Shown here: positions 1 through 8,531 of the stretch, piece after piece
How positions within the stretch are numbered: position 1 is the stretch's first letter
Layout of the letters: the number at the start of each line of letters is the position of its first letter
Assembly: GCF_003944715.1 (NCBI RefSeq)
Contig: NZ_RWIT01000011.1
Location: 62,001-126,000 of the forward strand
Source of the DNA: Hymenobacter rigui
GTDB taxonomy: Bacteria > Bacteroidota > Bacteroidia > Cytophagales > Hymenobacteraceae
Length of the DNA: 64,000 nucleotides
Direction of reading: 5' to 3'
Made by a program: the position numbers and the translations under genes
Notes under the pieces: model-generated
Databases searched by the model: none
The model's input: only the letters and a program-made list of their open reading frames with translations
Told to the model about the DNA's origin: nothing

Positions 1-2
1 TG

Positions 3-407
3 GACGAGCTGCTGCGTCACGAGCTGCCGCAGAACATTACGCTCTATAGCCAGACCACCAAAAGCACCGACTCCTTCTATAGCATCAAGGAAAAGCTGGA
101 AGCGCGCGGCTACCAGGTGAATACCAACGATACCATCTGTCGGCAGGTAAGTAACCGGGATAAGGACTTGCGTCGGTTTGCTGCCCAGTTCGACCAGGTA
201 GTATTTGTGTCGGGCACCAAAAGCTCCAACGGTAAGGTACTATACCAGGTGTGCAAGGATACCAACCCGGCCACGCACTTCATCTCCAAGGCCGAAGAGC
301 TATGCCCAACCTGGTTTCAGCCGGGCCAGTCGGTGGGTATCTGCGGGGCCACCAGTACACCCATGTGGCAGATGGAGCAGGTGCGGGATACGTTGCTGGC
401 TTTTTAA
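3..407 (+). CDS. ispH: 4-hydroxy-3-methylbut-2-enyl diphosphate reductase (IspH), C-terminal part
   Basis: This is the 3' end of a gene that begins left of the window; the reading frame is open from base 3. IspH is the [4Fe-4S] enzyme of the last step of the MEP pathway, reducing HMBPP to IPP and DMAPP in the cytosol. The visible part carries QTTKS, then NDTICRQVSNRDKD, whose Cys is the expected third cluster ligand, then VSGTKSSN and the terminal GICGATSTP block, all in the order expected for Bacteroidota IspH. The first two cluster cysteines lie outside the window. The carotenoid ketolase gene starts 18 bases downstream on the same strand, so precursor supply and carotenoid modification may be co-transcribed. 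Confidence 0.9.
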   Translation, partial: DELLRHELPQNITLYSQTTKSTDSFYSIKEKLEARGYQVNTNDTICRQVSNRDKDLRRFAAQFDQVVFVSGTKSSNGKVLYQVCKDTNPATHFISKAEELCPTWFQPGQSVGICGATSTPMWQMEQVRDTLLAF

Positions 408-425
408 GTTGATTTTCTGACGCGC

Positions 426-1178
426 ATGCCTGCCCTGCCCACGTATGCTACCCCTGTGGCCGAGCCGGCCATACGGGTGCCACCGGCTCCGCTGGGCTAC
501 CGGGGGATTGGCGTTGCCGGGCTCATTATAGGTAGCTGGGCGGCGCTGCTGACGTACCTGTTGGCTTGGTATCAACCCGACTGGCGCACGCCCTGGCCGT
601 ATCTGCTAGTCCTGCTGCAGACCCACCTCTACACCGGCCTGTTTATTACGGCTCATGATGCTATGCACGGCGTGGTCAGTCGCCGTAAACCGTTGAACGA
701 TGCCATTGGCACGCTGGCGGCCGGGTTGTTTGCCTATAACTGGTTTCCCCGGATGCTGCCCAAGCACCATGCCCACCACCGCCACGTAGCCACTGAGCAC
801 GACCCCGACTTTCACGACGGACAGCATCCCAGCTTTCTGCGGTGGTTTGTCCGCTTCGCCTGGAACTACGTAACCGTGGCACAGGTACTGCTGATGGCCG
901 TGACGTACAACGTGCTCAAGTATTTCTTCCCGATGGCTAACGTAGTAGCTTTCTGGATGCTGCCGGCCGTTCTGGCTACGCTGCAGCTGTTTTACTTCGG
1001 TACTTACCTGCCGCATCGTGGGGAGCACGCCCCTGAAAACCCGCACAAGTCGCGCAGCCAGCTTCGGCACCACATCTGGGCCTTTTTCAGCTGTTATTTC
1101 TTCGGCTACCACTATGAGCACCACGACCAGCCTTACCTGCCGTGGTGGCGTCTATGGCGCACCAAAGAGGTGAAATAA
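426..1178 (+). CDS. crtW: beta-carotene ketolase CrtW-type, fatty acid desaturase superfamily
   Basis: The 250-residue integral membrane di-iron oxygenase has the histidine boxes of the desaturase superfamily: HDAMH at residues 77-81, HHAHH at 114-118 and YHYEHH at 228-233. The block FGTYLPHRGE at 191-200 is characteristic of CrtW ketolases rather than acyl desaturases. CrtW adds keto groups at C4 of beta-ionone rings, giving echinenone and canthaxanthin, or astaxanthin when a hydroxylase is present. Several hydrophobic segments, for example around residues 27-48, 58-76 and 170-195, fit a membrane protein. It lies 18 bases after ispH. No other crt gene is visible here. A C4-oxygenase with a different ring substrate cannot be excluded. 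Confidence 0.83.
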   Translation: MPALPTYATPVAEPAIRVPPAPLGYRGIGVAGLIIGSWAALLTYLLAWYQPDWRTPWPYLLVLLQTHLYTGLFITAHDAMHGVVSRRKPLNDAIGTLAAGLFAYNWFPRMLPKHHAHHRHVATEHDPDFHDGQHPSFLRWFVRFAWNYVTVAQVLLMAVTYNVLKYFFPMANVVAFWMLPAVLATLQLFYFGTYLPHRGEHAPENPHKSRSQLRHHIWAFFSCYFFGYHYEHHDQPYLPWWRLWRTKEVK

Positions 1179-1300
1179 TGCTAAGCGTCTGGGGGAAAGA
1201 AACAGCAGTTCAGTGCTATTCAGTTGGCATAGACTTTTGTTTATTTGGGATAAAGTGGTAACATACTCATCTGTTATCCTGTCACCTGCTCATTTCCAGT

Positions 1301-3337
1301 ATGCAACACATAGTGCCACGGGTGCTGGGGGGATGGTGCATACTGCTGGGTAGCCTGCTACTCGGGGCTCGGGCCGGCGTGGCTGGCGTTGCTCCCTTTA
1401 CGCATGAGCTTTCGGTGCCGGAAGCCCGGTCTATACTGGCGAAAGTGCGGGCGCGGTTGCCCGCCGCCAAACGGCAGCACGATACGCTACAGCTCCGGCA
1501 GTTGCATTGGGTAGCGGGGCAGGCCTACTATACGCTGGGCCAGGCGGAACGGGCGCTTCGGCAGTACCGGCAGGCCCGGCGGCTAAGCAGACCCAGCACC
1601 GAAGCCGCTGCCTGGTCGGGCTGGCTGATCGGGCGGACTTTACTCAGCCAGGGCGACACAGGAAAGGCCCGACAAACGTATGGACAAGCCCTGACCACCT
1701 TCCGGAAGCTGCGCCACCTCCCCGGCCAGGGGCAGGTGCTGGAGCAGTTAGGCGAGTTATACGGCCGCACCAGCCACTGGCCACTGGCCCAGAAAAGCTA
1801 CGAGCAGGCTCTGGCCGCCTGGCAGTTGGCCCACGATGAAACCCGCACCGCGCATGTACTGAACCTATTGGGAACTGCCCATCGGGAGCAACAGCACTAC
1901 AGCCGGGCATTATATTACCTGCAGCAGAGCCTCAATTGGGCCCGCCGCCAGCAGGATAGTGCCCAGACCAGCGAGGCACTCAACGGTATTGGGCGGGTGC
2001 ATCAGGTGCTCAATCATTCCGAAACGGCTAATTCCTGTTTTACGCAGGCTTTGCAGCTGCTGCCGGCCACTGCACCGGCCCGCAAACGCACCATCGTTCT
2101 GCATAATCTAGGCGTTTCCTACGATTCCCTCGGGAATGAGGCTGCTGCCAGCCGCTACCTGCAGGAGGCACTGGGGTCCGCCCGCCAGACCGGCTCGCAT
2201 GTGTTGCTGGGTGAGCTATACGCCGCCCTCACCAGTCTATATCGACGCCACCAGCAGCCGCAGGCCGCGTTGGATGCCCTGACGCGCTACACCGCGCTGC
2301 AGGACAGCGTAGCATCTGAGCAGCGGCTGGCGCAGGTGGCTGAGTTGCAAACCCGTTATGAAACCGAGAAGAAGGAACACGAAATTCAGCTGTTGATAAA
2401 GGAGCGGCAGCTGCAGCAGGCCAACTTGCGGCGGCAGAAGCTGCTGCGCAATTTGCTGGCGGTAAGCGTACTGCTGCTGCTGGCTACCGCTGCGGGGTTA
2501 TACCGGGCTCAGCGTCGGCAGCGTCATACCAACCGGCTGCTGCACCGGAAGAACGCAGCCATCAACCGGCAGAAAGAGGAGCTGGACCGTCTCAATCAAA
2601 CCAAGGATACCCTCTTCTCCATCATCTCGCATGATTTGCGCGGGCCGCTTAGCTCCCTGTATTCTCTGTTAGCCCTGCTGAAGCTGGGGCGCCTGCCTGC
2701 CGACCGGTTGGCCACACACTCCGAGCGGCTCACGCGCATGCTGGATAGTACGCTGCATCTGCTCGACAATCTGCTGAACTGGTCGGTGTCGCAGCTGAAG
2801 GGCGAGGGCAGCGCACGGCCGGAGCGCATCCGGCTGGATGAGCTGGTGGAGGAGGCCGTAGCTCTTTTCCAGGGCGACGCCGACCGCAAGGAAATTCAGC
2901 TGCTCAACGAGCTGCCCGAGGTGTGCCTAGCCCGCGCAGATATTAATATGATCCGGCTGGTACTGCGGAACCTGCTGAGCAATGCCCTCAAGTTTACGGA
3001 AGCAGGCGGCACGGTTACGGTAACCGCCCGGCGGCAGGCTCAGTGGTGGGAAATAACCGTGCAGGATACAGGTGTGGGTATTGCTGCTGATCAGCAGGTT
3101 CGCTTAACAGGATACCAGGGCCACTTTTCCACGCTGGGCACGGCCCGCGAAAAAGGCACCGGCCTGGGCCTGCAGCTGTGCCGCGAGTTTGTGCACCGCA
3201 ATGGCGGAGAGTTTTCCTTTCAAAGTCAGCCGGGAGTTGGCTCCCAGTTCCGGTTCACGCTGCCCGCGCTGAATGAAAACAGCACCGTGCCCGTTTCAGG
3301 CCGGTTGCAGCCGGCCGCTAGTGCTGCCGCCGAATGA
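1301..3337 (+). CDS. TPR-containing membrane sensor histidine kinase
   Basis: This 678-residue kinase has an N-terminal signal or anchor (about 1-30), a long periplasmic or sensory region of tetratricopeptide repeats (about 50-345), and a coiled stretch leading into one membrane segment near 385-402. A second coiled stretch follows, then the kinase core: a HisKA box SIISHDLRGPL with phospho-accepting His444, an N box NLLSNALKFT, G1 DTGVGI and G2 GTGLGL. TPR kinases of this build are common in Bacteroidota and phosphorylate response regulators after an unknown cue. The natural partner is the LytTR regulator on the opposite strand, whose last 20 bases overlap this gene. Signal and targets are not evident. 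Confidence 0.88.
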   Translation: MQHIVPRVLGGWCILLGSLLLGARAGVAGVAPFTHELSVPEARSILAKVRARLPAAKRQHDTLQLRQLHWVAGQAYYTLGQAERALRQYRQARRLSRPSTEAAAWSGWLIGRTLLSQGDTGKARQTYGQALTTFRKLRHLPGQGQVLEQLGELYGRTSHWPLAQKSYEQALAAWQLAHDETRTAHVLNLLGTAHREQQHYSRALYYLQQSLNWARRQQDSAQTSEALNGIGRVHQVLNHSETANSCFTQALQLLPATAPARKRTIVLHNLGVSYDSLGNEAAASRYLQEALGSARQTGSHVLLGELYAALTSLYRRHQQPQAALDALTRYTALQDSVASEQRLAQVAELQTRYETEKKEHEIQLLIKERQLQQANLRRQKLLRNLLAVSVLLLLATAAGLYRAQRRQRHTNRLLHRKNAAINRQKEELDRLNQTKDTLFSIISHDLRGPLSSLYSLLALLKLGRLPADRLATHSERLTRMLDSTLHLLDNLLNWSVSQLKGEGSARPERIRLDELVEEAVALFQGDADRKEIQLLNELPEVCLARADINMIRLVLRNLLSNALKFTEAGGTVTVTARRQAQWWEITVQDTGVGIAADQQVRLTGYQGHFSTLGTAREKGTGLGLQLCREFVHRNGGEFSFQSQPGVGSQFRFTLPALNENSTVPVSGRLQPAASAAAE

Positions 3338-4055
3338 GGGAGCGGTTCACAATTCGCTCGGTAACCCGCTCCCGGTAGGTTTGCCCCAGGGGCAGGGCGT
3401 GGCCGCTTACTTTCACCTCCAGGTTGCTTACCGAGTCGATGCGGGCCGCGTTGACGAGGTAGGAGCGGTGCGTGCGCACGAACAGGCCGGGGGGCAGCTG
3501 CTCCTCCAGGTTCTTCAGGTTGACCAGCGTCAGGTGCGTGCGGCCGTCGGAGGTGTTGATTTTGGTGAAGTCCTTCAGGGCTTCAATGTACAGGACCTCC
3601 CGGTAGTGCAGGCGTACAAACTGCGCATCCGTGCGGATGAAGAAGGAGCCCCAGCCAGTAAGGGTATCATTCTGCGCATCTGCGGCGGAGGTATTAACGC
3701 GCAGAATACCGGCTACCTTATTGACTGCTTTCAGAAAGCGGTCCAGCGAAATAGGCTTCAGCAGGAAATCAATCACATCCAGGTTGAAGCCCTCCATGGC
3801 ATACTGCGGATAGGCCGTCATGAGGACCACCAAAGGGGGCTGCTGCAGGGAGCGTACCAGGTCAATACCGCTAAGGTGCGGCATCGTAACATCCGAAAAT
3901 AGTACCTGCACGTGGTTTTCCATCAGGTACCGGTGCGCATCGAGCGGGTCAGTAAACGCGGCTTTTACGTCCAGAATATCCGTCATGGCCACGTAGGCTT
4001 GCAACAGGTCCAGCACAAGCGGATCGTCGTCGAGGAGCAGGCACGAAATCTTCAT
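3318..4055 (-). CDS. LytTR-family response regulator
   Basis: A 245-residue two-domain regulator. The receiver domain (about 1-120) has the acidic pocket at Asp9-Asp11, the phospho-acceptor Asp55 within FSDV, and the LLKP lysine. The C-terminal LytTR DNA-binding domain (about 140-240) has the typical LYIEALKDF and FVRTHRSYLVN blocks. LytTR proteins bind direct repeats upstream of target genes. It is convergent with the TPR histidine kinase and their 3' ends overlap by 20 bases, which makes them a probable two-component pair despite separate transcription. Its promoter must lie in the AT-rich stretch 4056-4333, which it shares divergently with the next gene. Confidence 0.88.
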   Translation of the reverse strand: MKISCLLLDDDPLVLDLLQAYVAMTDILDVKAAFTDPLDAHRYLMENHVQVLFSDVTMPHLSGIDLVRSLQQPPLVVLMTAYPQYAMEGFNLDVIDFLLKPISLDRFLKAVNKVAGILRVNTSAADAQNDTLTGWGSFFIRTDAQFVRLHYREVLYIEALKDFTKINTSDGRTHLTLVNLKNLEEQLPPGLFVRTHRSYLVNAARIDSVSNLEVKVSGHALPLGQTYRERVTERIVNRSLIRRQH

Positions 4056-4333
4056 ATGCGAAGCACTGGTTCGGGGGGGAGTTGGGTCAATATAAGCAGA
4101 TAAAATCGAATTGTCTTATAAATTATTGAAAGAAAACAATTTTTGACGATCTGTAGCGTTTACTGGTCGACTTTTAAGCTGACTTGCTATACTTTAACCA
4201 GGTGAAATTTAGATGATTAACTATATTCTATCGTAGTACAGTTAATTGTGTACTTCGCGCTGTTTACCTGCTTAACCACCGGTCTTCACTGCTTTCATTT
4301 CAATGACCGCTCACCTGCACGCACCTATTGGTT

Positions 4334-4918
4334 ATGAACCCTGCCACTTTTACTGTCCCTCCGGCCAGCACCTCATCGGGTGCGCCACCGGTTGTTCTAG
4401 GCGTAGCCCTCACAATTGCCCACCATGAGGGGCTGCGTCGCTCCCTGCGCTCTGCCTTTGGCCTGAGCACCCGGGCTATTAACCTGCGCATTGACCCAGG
4501 CATGGATTTGATTTTCCTGTGCGAAACCACCTTGCCAGGCTCATTGCCCTGCCTGGCCTCGCTGACTCACCCGGGAGTTACGGCCGTGACCTTACGCGAA
4601 GCTACCTTAAGTTGGGCACCCGATCCGGAACACGGCATTGGCCGGGGTACTCCCACGCTGGGGGCCCTGGAAAGCGGTAGTTGCTTTCTTACCGCCAACA
4701 GCCGTAAAATGCCTATTGCCGCCTTCGGACCCCGTAACGTGCAGCCCACTCACATTGAGATGGAGATGCTGGGGCAACCGAATTTGCTGGAGTTTCTGCG
4801 GGCTGAGTGGTTTACCCTGGAGATTTCGGGTACCAACCGGCGTCGGCTTAATCGCCCGCTGGCCTTCACTGCCAACCTGCAGTTTGAAGTACAGATGCTG
4901 CCGACCGTATTGGCCTGA
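4334..4918 (+). CDS. hypothetical protein, about 194 residues
   Basis: I do not recognise this family. The ATG at 4334 is preferred over an in-frame TTG six bases upstream. The N-terminus is Pro/Thr/Ser-rich, then a block of mixed hydrophobic and charged residues with no membrane segment, signal peptide or Cys cluster. Features seen are ALTIAHHEGLRRSLRSAFG, GMDLIFLCETTLPG and a C-terminal LQFEVQML, suggesting a small globular cytosolic domain. It is divergent from the LytTR regulator, so it may be a target of that two-component system. A strong symmetrical hairpin follows 15 bases after the stop. Confidence 0.6.
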   Translation: MNPATFTVPPASTSSGAPPVVLGVALTIAHHEGLRRSLRSAFGLSTRAINLRIDPGMDLIFLCETTLPGSLPCLASLTHPGVTAVTLREATLSWAPDPEHGIGRGTPTLGALESGSCFLTANSRKMPIAAFGPRNVQPTHIEMEMLGQPNLLEFLRAEWFTLEISGTNRRRLNRPLAFTANLQFEVQMLPTVLA

Positions 4919-4932
4919 TGCATATTTGCCTG

Positions 4933-4979
4933 ATACAGCAAAGCGCCTTCCATTCGTAATGGAAGGCGTTTTGCTGTAT
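4933..4979. terminator. bidirectional intrinsic terminator
   Basis: A 22-bp stem with a single G-T wobble and a 3-base loop (arms 4933-4954 and 4958-4979). It sits between the convergent unknown gene and the HMA-domain gene, and its last base overlaps the HMA stop codon. Short A/T-rich ends on each side fit termination in both directions. Confidence 0.85.
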
Positions 4980-5347
4980 TAATGGGTGCTGTTGGTTTTC
5001 TTGCAGCAGTCGGGTAGGCGGTCATAAGCTCGGGCATCAGCCGTTTGGTCGTCGGCGTCGTAGCCGGTTTTCTGCACGGCGGAGCGCAGGGCGGCCGGAG
5101 TGGTTTTATCGGGGCGGTAGGTGACCGTCAGCATTTTGCTGGGTACGTCCAGCGTAGCCGACTGCACTCCTTTCTCATAGGCCAACGATTTTTCGAGGCG
5201 GGCTTTGCACATGTCGCATACGGCCGAGGTTTTCAACTGCAGAGTTTCGGTGCCGCTTTTGGCTTTGGGAGCGGTTTGTTGGGCAAAAGTTGCAGCCGAG
5301 GAGAACAACAGCGTACAGGCCAGCAGGAAGGAAGCGAAGATTTTCAT
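4979..5347 (-). CDS. secreted heavy-metal-associated (HMA) domain protein
   Basis: A 122-residue exported protein: signal peptide about 1-22 ending FAQ, then an HMA ferredoxin-like fold (about 33-100) with the metal-binding CxxC as CDMC at residues 44-47, and a C-terminal tail with a vicinal CC pair. HMA domains bind Cu(I) or other soft metals and pass them between proteins; here it would act in the periplasm. It lies 49 bases downstream of the TonB-dependent receptor in the same orientation, a pairing that suggests transfer of metal imported or exported through the receptor. Copper is the most likely metal but is not proven. Confidence 0.85.
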   Translation of the reverse strand: MKIFASFLLACTLLFSSAATFAQQTAPKAKSGTETLQLKTSAVCDMCKARLEKSLAYEKGVQSATLDVPSKMLTVTYRPDKTTPAALRSAVQKTGYDADDQTADARAYDRLPDCCKKTNSTH

Positions 5348-5396
5348 GAGTTGCTTGAACGTGATTCAGAAAGTAAAAAAAGCGGCAGCCAATGGC

Positions 5397-7691
5397 TTAT
5401 TGCAGCGTAAGGCGCAGGCCAGCGTACGTGAGTCGTCCATACACCGGACCCCAGATCATGGCCGCGTCAAAATCCGGGCCGAAAGGAGCGTAGGCACCCT
5501 GGATAGGGTTGCGCTGGCGGTAATTGGTGAGGTTTTCCACGCCGGCATACACTTCAAACCGTTTGAAGGCCCGGGTTAGTTGCGTGTTCAGCAAGGCGTA
5601 GCGCGGCGCATACGGCAGCGTAGCTTCGCCGGTGCCGTGCTGGTGGCCGCTGCTGCCAGGGGCGTGCGCCAGGGGCCGCCGTCCAAAGCCCTGCACCGTA
5701 AAGTCAGCCCGCCACTTATCGAAGGCCGTGGCGTAGCCCAGGTTCAGAAACACCCGGTGCTTAGGCGTCAGGACTTTGGGCAGCAGCTGGCCGTCGTAGG
5801 TGGTGCGTACATCCAGGTACTTGTACGCGGCTTTGGCCTGCAGTCCTTTCACGGGCTCCACCTGCACCTCCGTCTGGAAGCTGCGCGAGAAGCTGCGGCC
5901 ACCCGGCTCCAGATTGCCAATGAGCAACTGCGTAGTAGCCGTGTACGGATCCGACACTACCTGATTCTGGAACTCGGTGTGGTAGTAGTCAGTGATGAAG
6001 GTACCGGGGCGCCCGAAGGCGTTGAAATACTGCGTAAATGAACCGCCCACGTTCCAAGCCGTTTCGGGCCGCAGGTTCGGGCTGATGACAAACTCCCGGG
6101 AACTGACTAGCATACCGGAGTTTTCGGCCAGCGGGTTGGCCGTGCGCTGGCCCCGGCCGGCCGCCAGGCGCAGTACCGTGTTCTTGGCGGGGTCGTACTT
6201 TACGTTGAGGCGGGGCGTCAGAAACCAGCCGTACAGGTTGTGATAATCCAGCCGCAGGCCCGTTACCACGGTCAGGTTGCGGGCGTTCTGGTACGTGTAC
6301 TCAGCAAACGCACCGGGTACCCGCTCCAGGCGGTTGCGGTGCTCCCGGGCGTAGCGCTGCTCGGGTGTTTCCGTCACGTACGTGAAACCGGTGCGGTACA
6401 CTTCGCGGTAATCATCGTGCAGAAAGCTCAGGCCCGTGCGGTAGGTGTGGGCCGTAGTACCGATGATGCTCTGAAACAGCAGCGTTGCTAGGCCGGTGCG
6501 CTGGGTGCCATCATAAGTGCGCAGGCCGTAGCGGGAGTTAAAGTCGTGGCTGGTGCCGCTCAGCAGCAGGCCCAGGCTTTGGTAGGGGCGGCCGGGCCAG
6601 GTATAGCTGGTTTTGGCATAGCCGGTGAAGCGGTTGGTTTCCAGAGTGGTGCCGTAATAGCCACCGGGGTTTTCCTCGCGGTACTGCAACTGCCCGCCCT
6701 GCCGGGTTTCACGCAGCGCCCCCAGGCCAACTTCCGTCACCAGGCCCTTCCCGGATATGTACTTCCACTTATTGAAGAGGTTGAACTGCGTGGCCAGCGG
6801 CAAATCCAGAAAGTCGTCGTGGTTGCGGTCCACGCGGCGGCCCAGGTGGTCGGTGTGCAGCAGCAGAGCCGTGCTTACCTTTTTGCCCATCTTAGTGGCC
6901 AGATTCAGGTTTACATCAAACTTGCCCAGGTCGTTGCCATAAGCGTTGAACAGCAGCCGGTCGGCTTTATCCGGCTCCTTGAGGCGCACGTTCACCTGGC
7001 CCGAAACGCTTTCGTAGCCGTTCACCACCGAGCCCATACCCTTAATAATATCGATGCTCTCAATCCAGGGGCCGGCTAGGTAACCCAGGCGGTACGGCGT
7101 AGAAAGGCCCCGCAGCGCAGGCAGGTTGTCGATGGTGAGCAAGGAATAGGCGCCATCCAGCCCCAGCAGCTGAATCTGCTTGGCCCCCGACACGGCATCG
7201 GTCGTCGAAACCTCCACCGAGGCGTTGGTTTCGAAGCTCTCGGCCAGGTTGCAGCAGGCCGATTTGGTCAGGTCGCGGCTGGAAATTACCTGCGTATTGG
7301 TGGGCGTAAGGCCGGAGTAGGAGAGGGCGCGGCCTTCTACTTTCACTTCGCCCAATTCGCTGGAGCGGCGCAGGCCCACCCGCAGGTAGCTGGTGCCGCT
7401 GGCCTGCACCGTGTCGGAGCGGTAGCCCAGAAAGTCAATAATTAACCGGGTATCGGGCGAAGCGGGGCGCACCAGCGAGAAAGTGCCCTGGGTATCGGTG
7501 GTGGTGGAGCTGGTGGGCGTGCTGAGCCAGCGCACCACCGCGCCGGGCACTGGTGAGTTGGTGGTACCATCCAGCACCTGCCCGCGTACGGGCGCTACTG
7601 AGGCATCAGGTGTTTGCGCAGCCGCAAGGCTGCTGCCGGCAAGCAGGCCCATGGTAGCCAGTAGCCGGCCGGACCCAGAAAAAGAGTTCAT
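5397..7691 (-). CDS. TonB-dependent receptor, probable metal-linked
   Basis: This 764-residue outer-membrane receptor has a signal peptide ending SLAAAQ (about 1-25), a carboxypeptidase-like regulatory domain (about 33-110), a plug domain (about 125-235, with TIDNLPALRG and SVSGQVNVRLKEP) and a 22-strand type beta-barrel to the terminal LRLTLQ. A vicinal Cys pair (KSACCNLAESFE) sits at the start of the plug, which is unusual for sugar or siderophore receptors and common in receptors that neighbour HMA proteins. Flanking genes are a small HxC/CC membrane protein upstream and the HMA protein downstream. Substrate is inferred, not shown: copper or another soft metal, free or chelated. Confidence 0.88.
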   Translation of the reverse strand: MNSFSGSGRLLATMGLLAGSSLAAAQTPDASVAPVRGQVLDGTTNSPVPGAVVRWLSTPTSSTTTDTQGTFSLVRPASPDTRLIIDFLGYRSDTVQASGTSYLRVGLRRSSELGEVKVEGRALSYSGLTPTNTQVISSRDLTKSACCNLAESFETNASVEVSTTDAVSGAKQIQLLGLDGAYSLLTIDNLPALRGLSTPYRLGYLAGPWIESIDIIKGMGSVVNGYESVSGQVNVRLKEPDKADRLLFNAYGNDLGKFDVNLNLATKMGKKVSTALLLHTDHLGRRVDRNHDDFLDLPLATQFNLFNKWKYISGKGLVTEVGLGALRETRQGGQLQYREENPGGYYGTTLETNRFTGYAKTSYTWPGRPYQSLGLLLSGTSHDFNSRYGLRTYDGTQRTGLATLLFQSIIGTTAHTYRTGLSFLHDDYREVYRTGFTYVTETPEQRYAREHRNRLERVPGAFAEYTYQNARNLTVVTGLRLDYHNLYGWFLTPRLNVKYDPAKNTVLRLAAGRGQRTANPLAENSGMLVSSREFVISPNLRPETAWNVGGSFTQYFNAFGRPGTFITDYYHTEFQNQVVSDPYTATTQLLIGNLEPGGRSFSRSFQTEVQVEPVKGLQAKAAYKYLDVRTTYDGQLLPKVLTPKHRVFLNLGYATAFDKWRADFTVQGFGRRPLAHAPGSSGHQHGTGEATLPYAPRYALLNTQLTRAFKRFEVYAGVENLTNYRQRNPIQGAYAPFGPDFDAAMIWGPVYGRLTYAGLRLTLQ

Positions 7692-7776
7692 ATGGTCAGG
7701 AAGTTAGCGTTTCTGAGAATAGCCGGACAACATGCGTCAGCCGTTAGCTCCGGAGCCGGAGCCAAATCAGAAAACA

Positions 7777-8223
7777 CTACACTACCAGCACACCCACAAA
7801 CACAAGCAGCTGCCGCCCGGCCCGGGGTGGGGGCGACGAATCGGTGGCGTGCCATTGCGGCCGTACGGAAAGGCGCGGCGCGGCTGCCACCGGCCACACC
7901 GGAGCCGCAGGCCAGGTCGGCACTGCCAGCGGAGCCGGAATCTTGGTAACTACCAGCTTGGCCGACGGCGCATCCAGCTTATGAAAGTGGGCCCCGAATT
8001 CGCAGCAGGCTTTTGCCAACCGGGTTGTACCGGTCTGGTGCGAGCTGTGCTTTGCCACCGGGGGCGCGGGGCAGCCGTGCCGCACCGGACTGAACACCAC
8101 CGAGGCCGTGTGCCGCCCGCTCTGCCGGCAGGTATGCTGCTGCACCGTGAGCCCTACCGAGGAGGTAAGGACCAGCAAAGCCAGCCAGAAGCTGAAGAGC
8201 CGATGCAGCAGTGGGCGTTTCAT
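7777..8223 (-). CDS. small Cys/Pro-containing exported protein (HYC_CC_PP-like)
   Basis: Starting at ATG 8223 gives 148 residues with an N-terminal signal or membrane segment (RLFSFWLALLVLTSSVGLTV). After it come HTC, a CxxP region, a vicinal CC (KACCEF) and a Pro-rich tail (SSPPPRAG) ending in a hydrophobic segment. The order of these motifs resembles small Bacteroidota proteins found next to metal TonB receptors and named after HYC, CC and PP motifs; here the first motif reads HTC. An upstream in-frame start at 8325 would add 34 residues unlike a signal peptide and was rejected. It is the first gene of the unit that continues into the receptor 85 bases downstream. Confidence 0.65.
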   Translation of the reverse strand: MKRPLLHRLFSFWLALLVLTSSVGLTVQQHTCRQSGRHTASVVFSPVRHGCPAPPVAKHSSHQTGTTRLAKACCEFGAHFHKLDAPSAKLVVTKIPAPLAVPTWPAAPVWPVAAAPRLSVRPQWHATDSSPPPRAGRQLLVFVGVLVV

Positions 8224-8232
8224 GGTTAACTG

Positions 8233-8240
8233 CAAATATA
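8233..8240 (-). promoter_or_regulatory. candidate -7 box upstream of the HxC/CC gene
   Basis: Read on the minus strand this is TATATTTG, a perfect match to the Bacteroidota -7 consensus TAnnTTTG. It ends only 10 bases before the ATG at 8223, so the transcript would have almost no leader. No clear TTG -33 element is found at the expected spacing. Confidence 0.45.
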
Positions 8241-8434
8241 CTGCCTCCGCCGCGTAGTAGCACCCATAAAATCCGGAGCTGAACTGTGCGAAATTACAGA
8301 CCTTTGCGTGGCTGTGTCTTGGCAATGGTGTTCGGTGGGTAGTCAGATGTTCCTTCTGTCAGTTTGTCATTGGGAGAAGCGTTTCGCAGCGTGAGTGAGA
8401 ATAAAACCGCTTTCTGAGCAATTGAGAGGGGTTT

Positions 8435-8494
8435 TGGTAGGTGGTAGAAAATGGTAAAAGGTGGTGGGGTTTTCCGATGGGTTGCGTACTTTTG
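8435..8494 (+). promoter_or_regulatory. mraZ promoter with MraZ operator repeats
   Basis: The 308-base gap 8224-8531 holds this control region. TGGT occurs at 8435, 8442, 8452 and 8462, the last three spaced exactly 10 bases apart. MraZ of other bacteria binds short G-rich direct repeats spaced 10 bases in its own promoter. A perfect TAnnTTTG -7 box (TACTTTTG) lies at 8487-8494, 38 bases before the mraZ start. The last TGGT repeat covers the expected -33 position, so MraZ binding should block polymerase. Apart from the divergent gene's promoter near 8233 I see nothing else in the gap. Confidence 0.75.
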
Positions 8495-8531
8495 CTATAT
8501 CCCGTTTCTATGCCCGCTCATTTCCTCCCGC

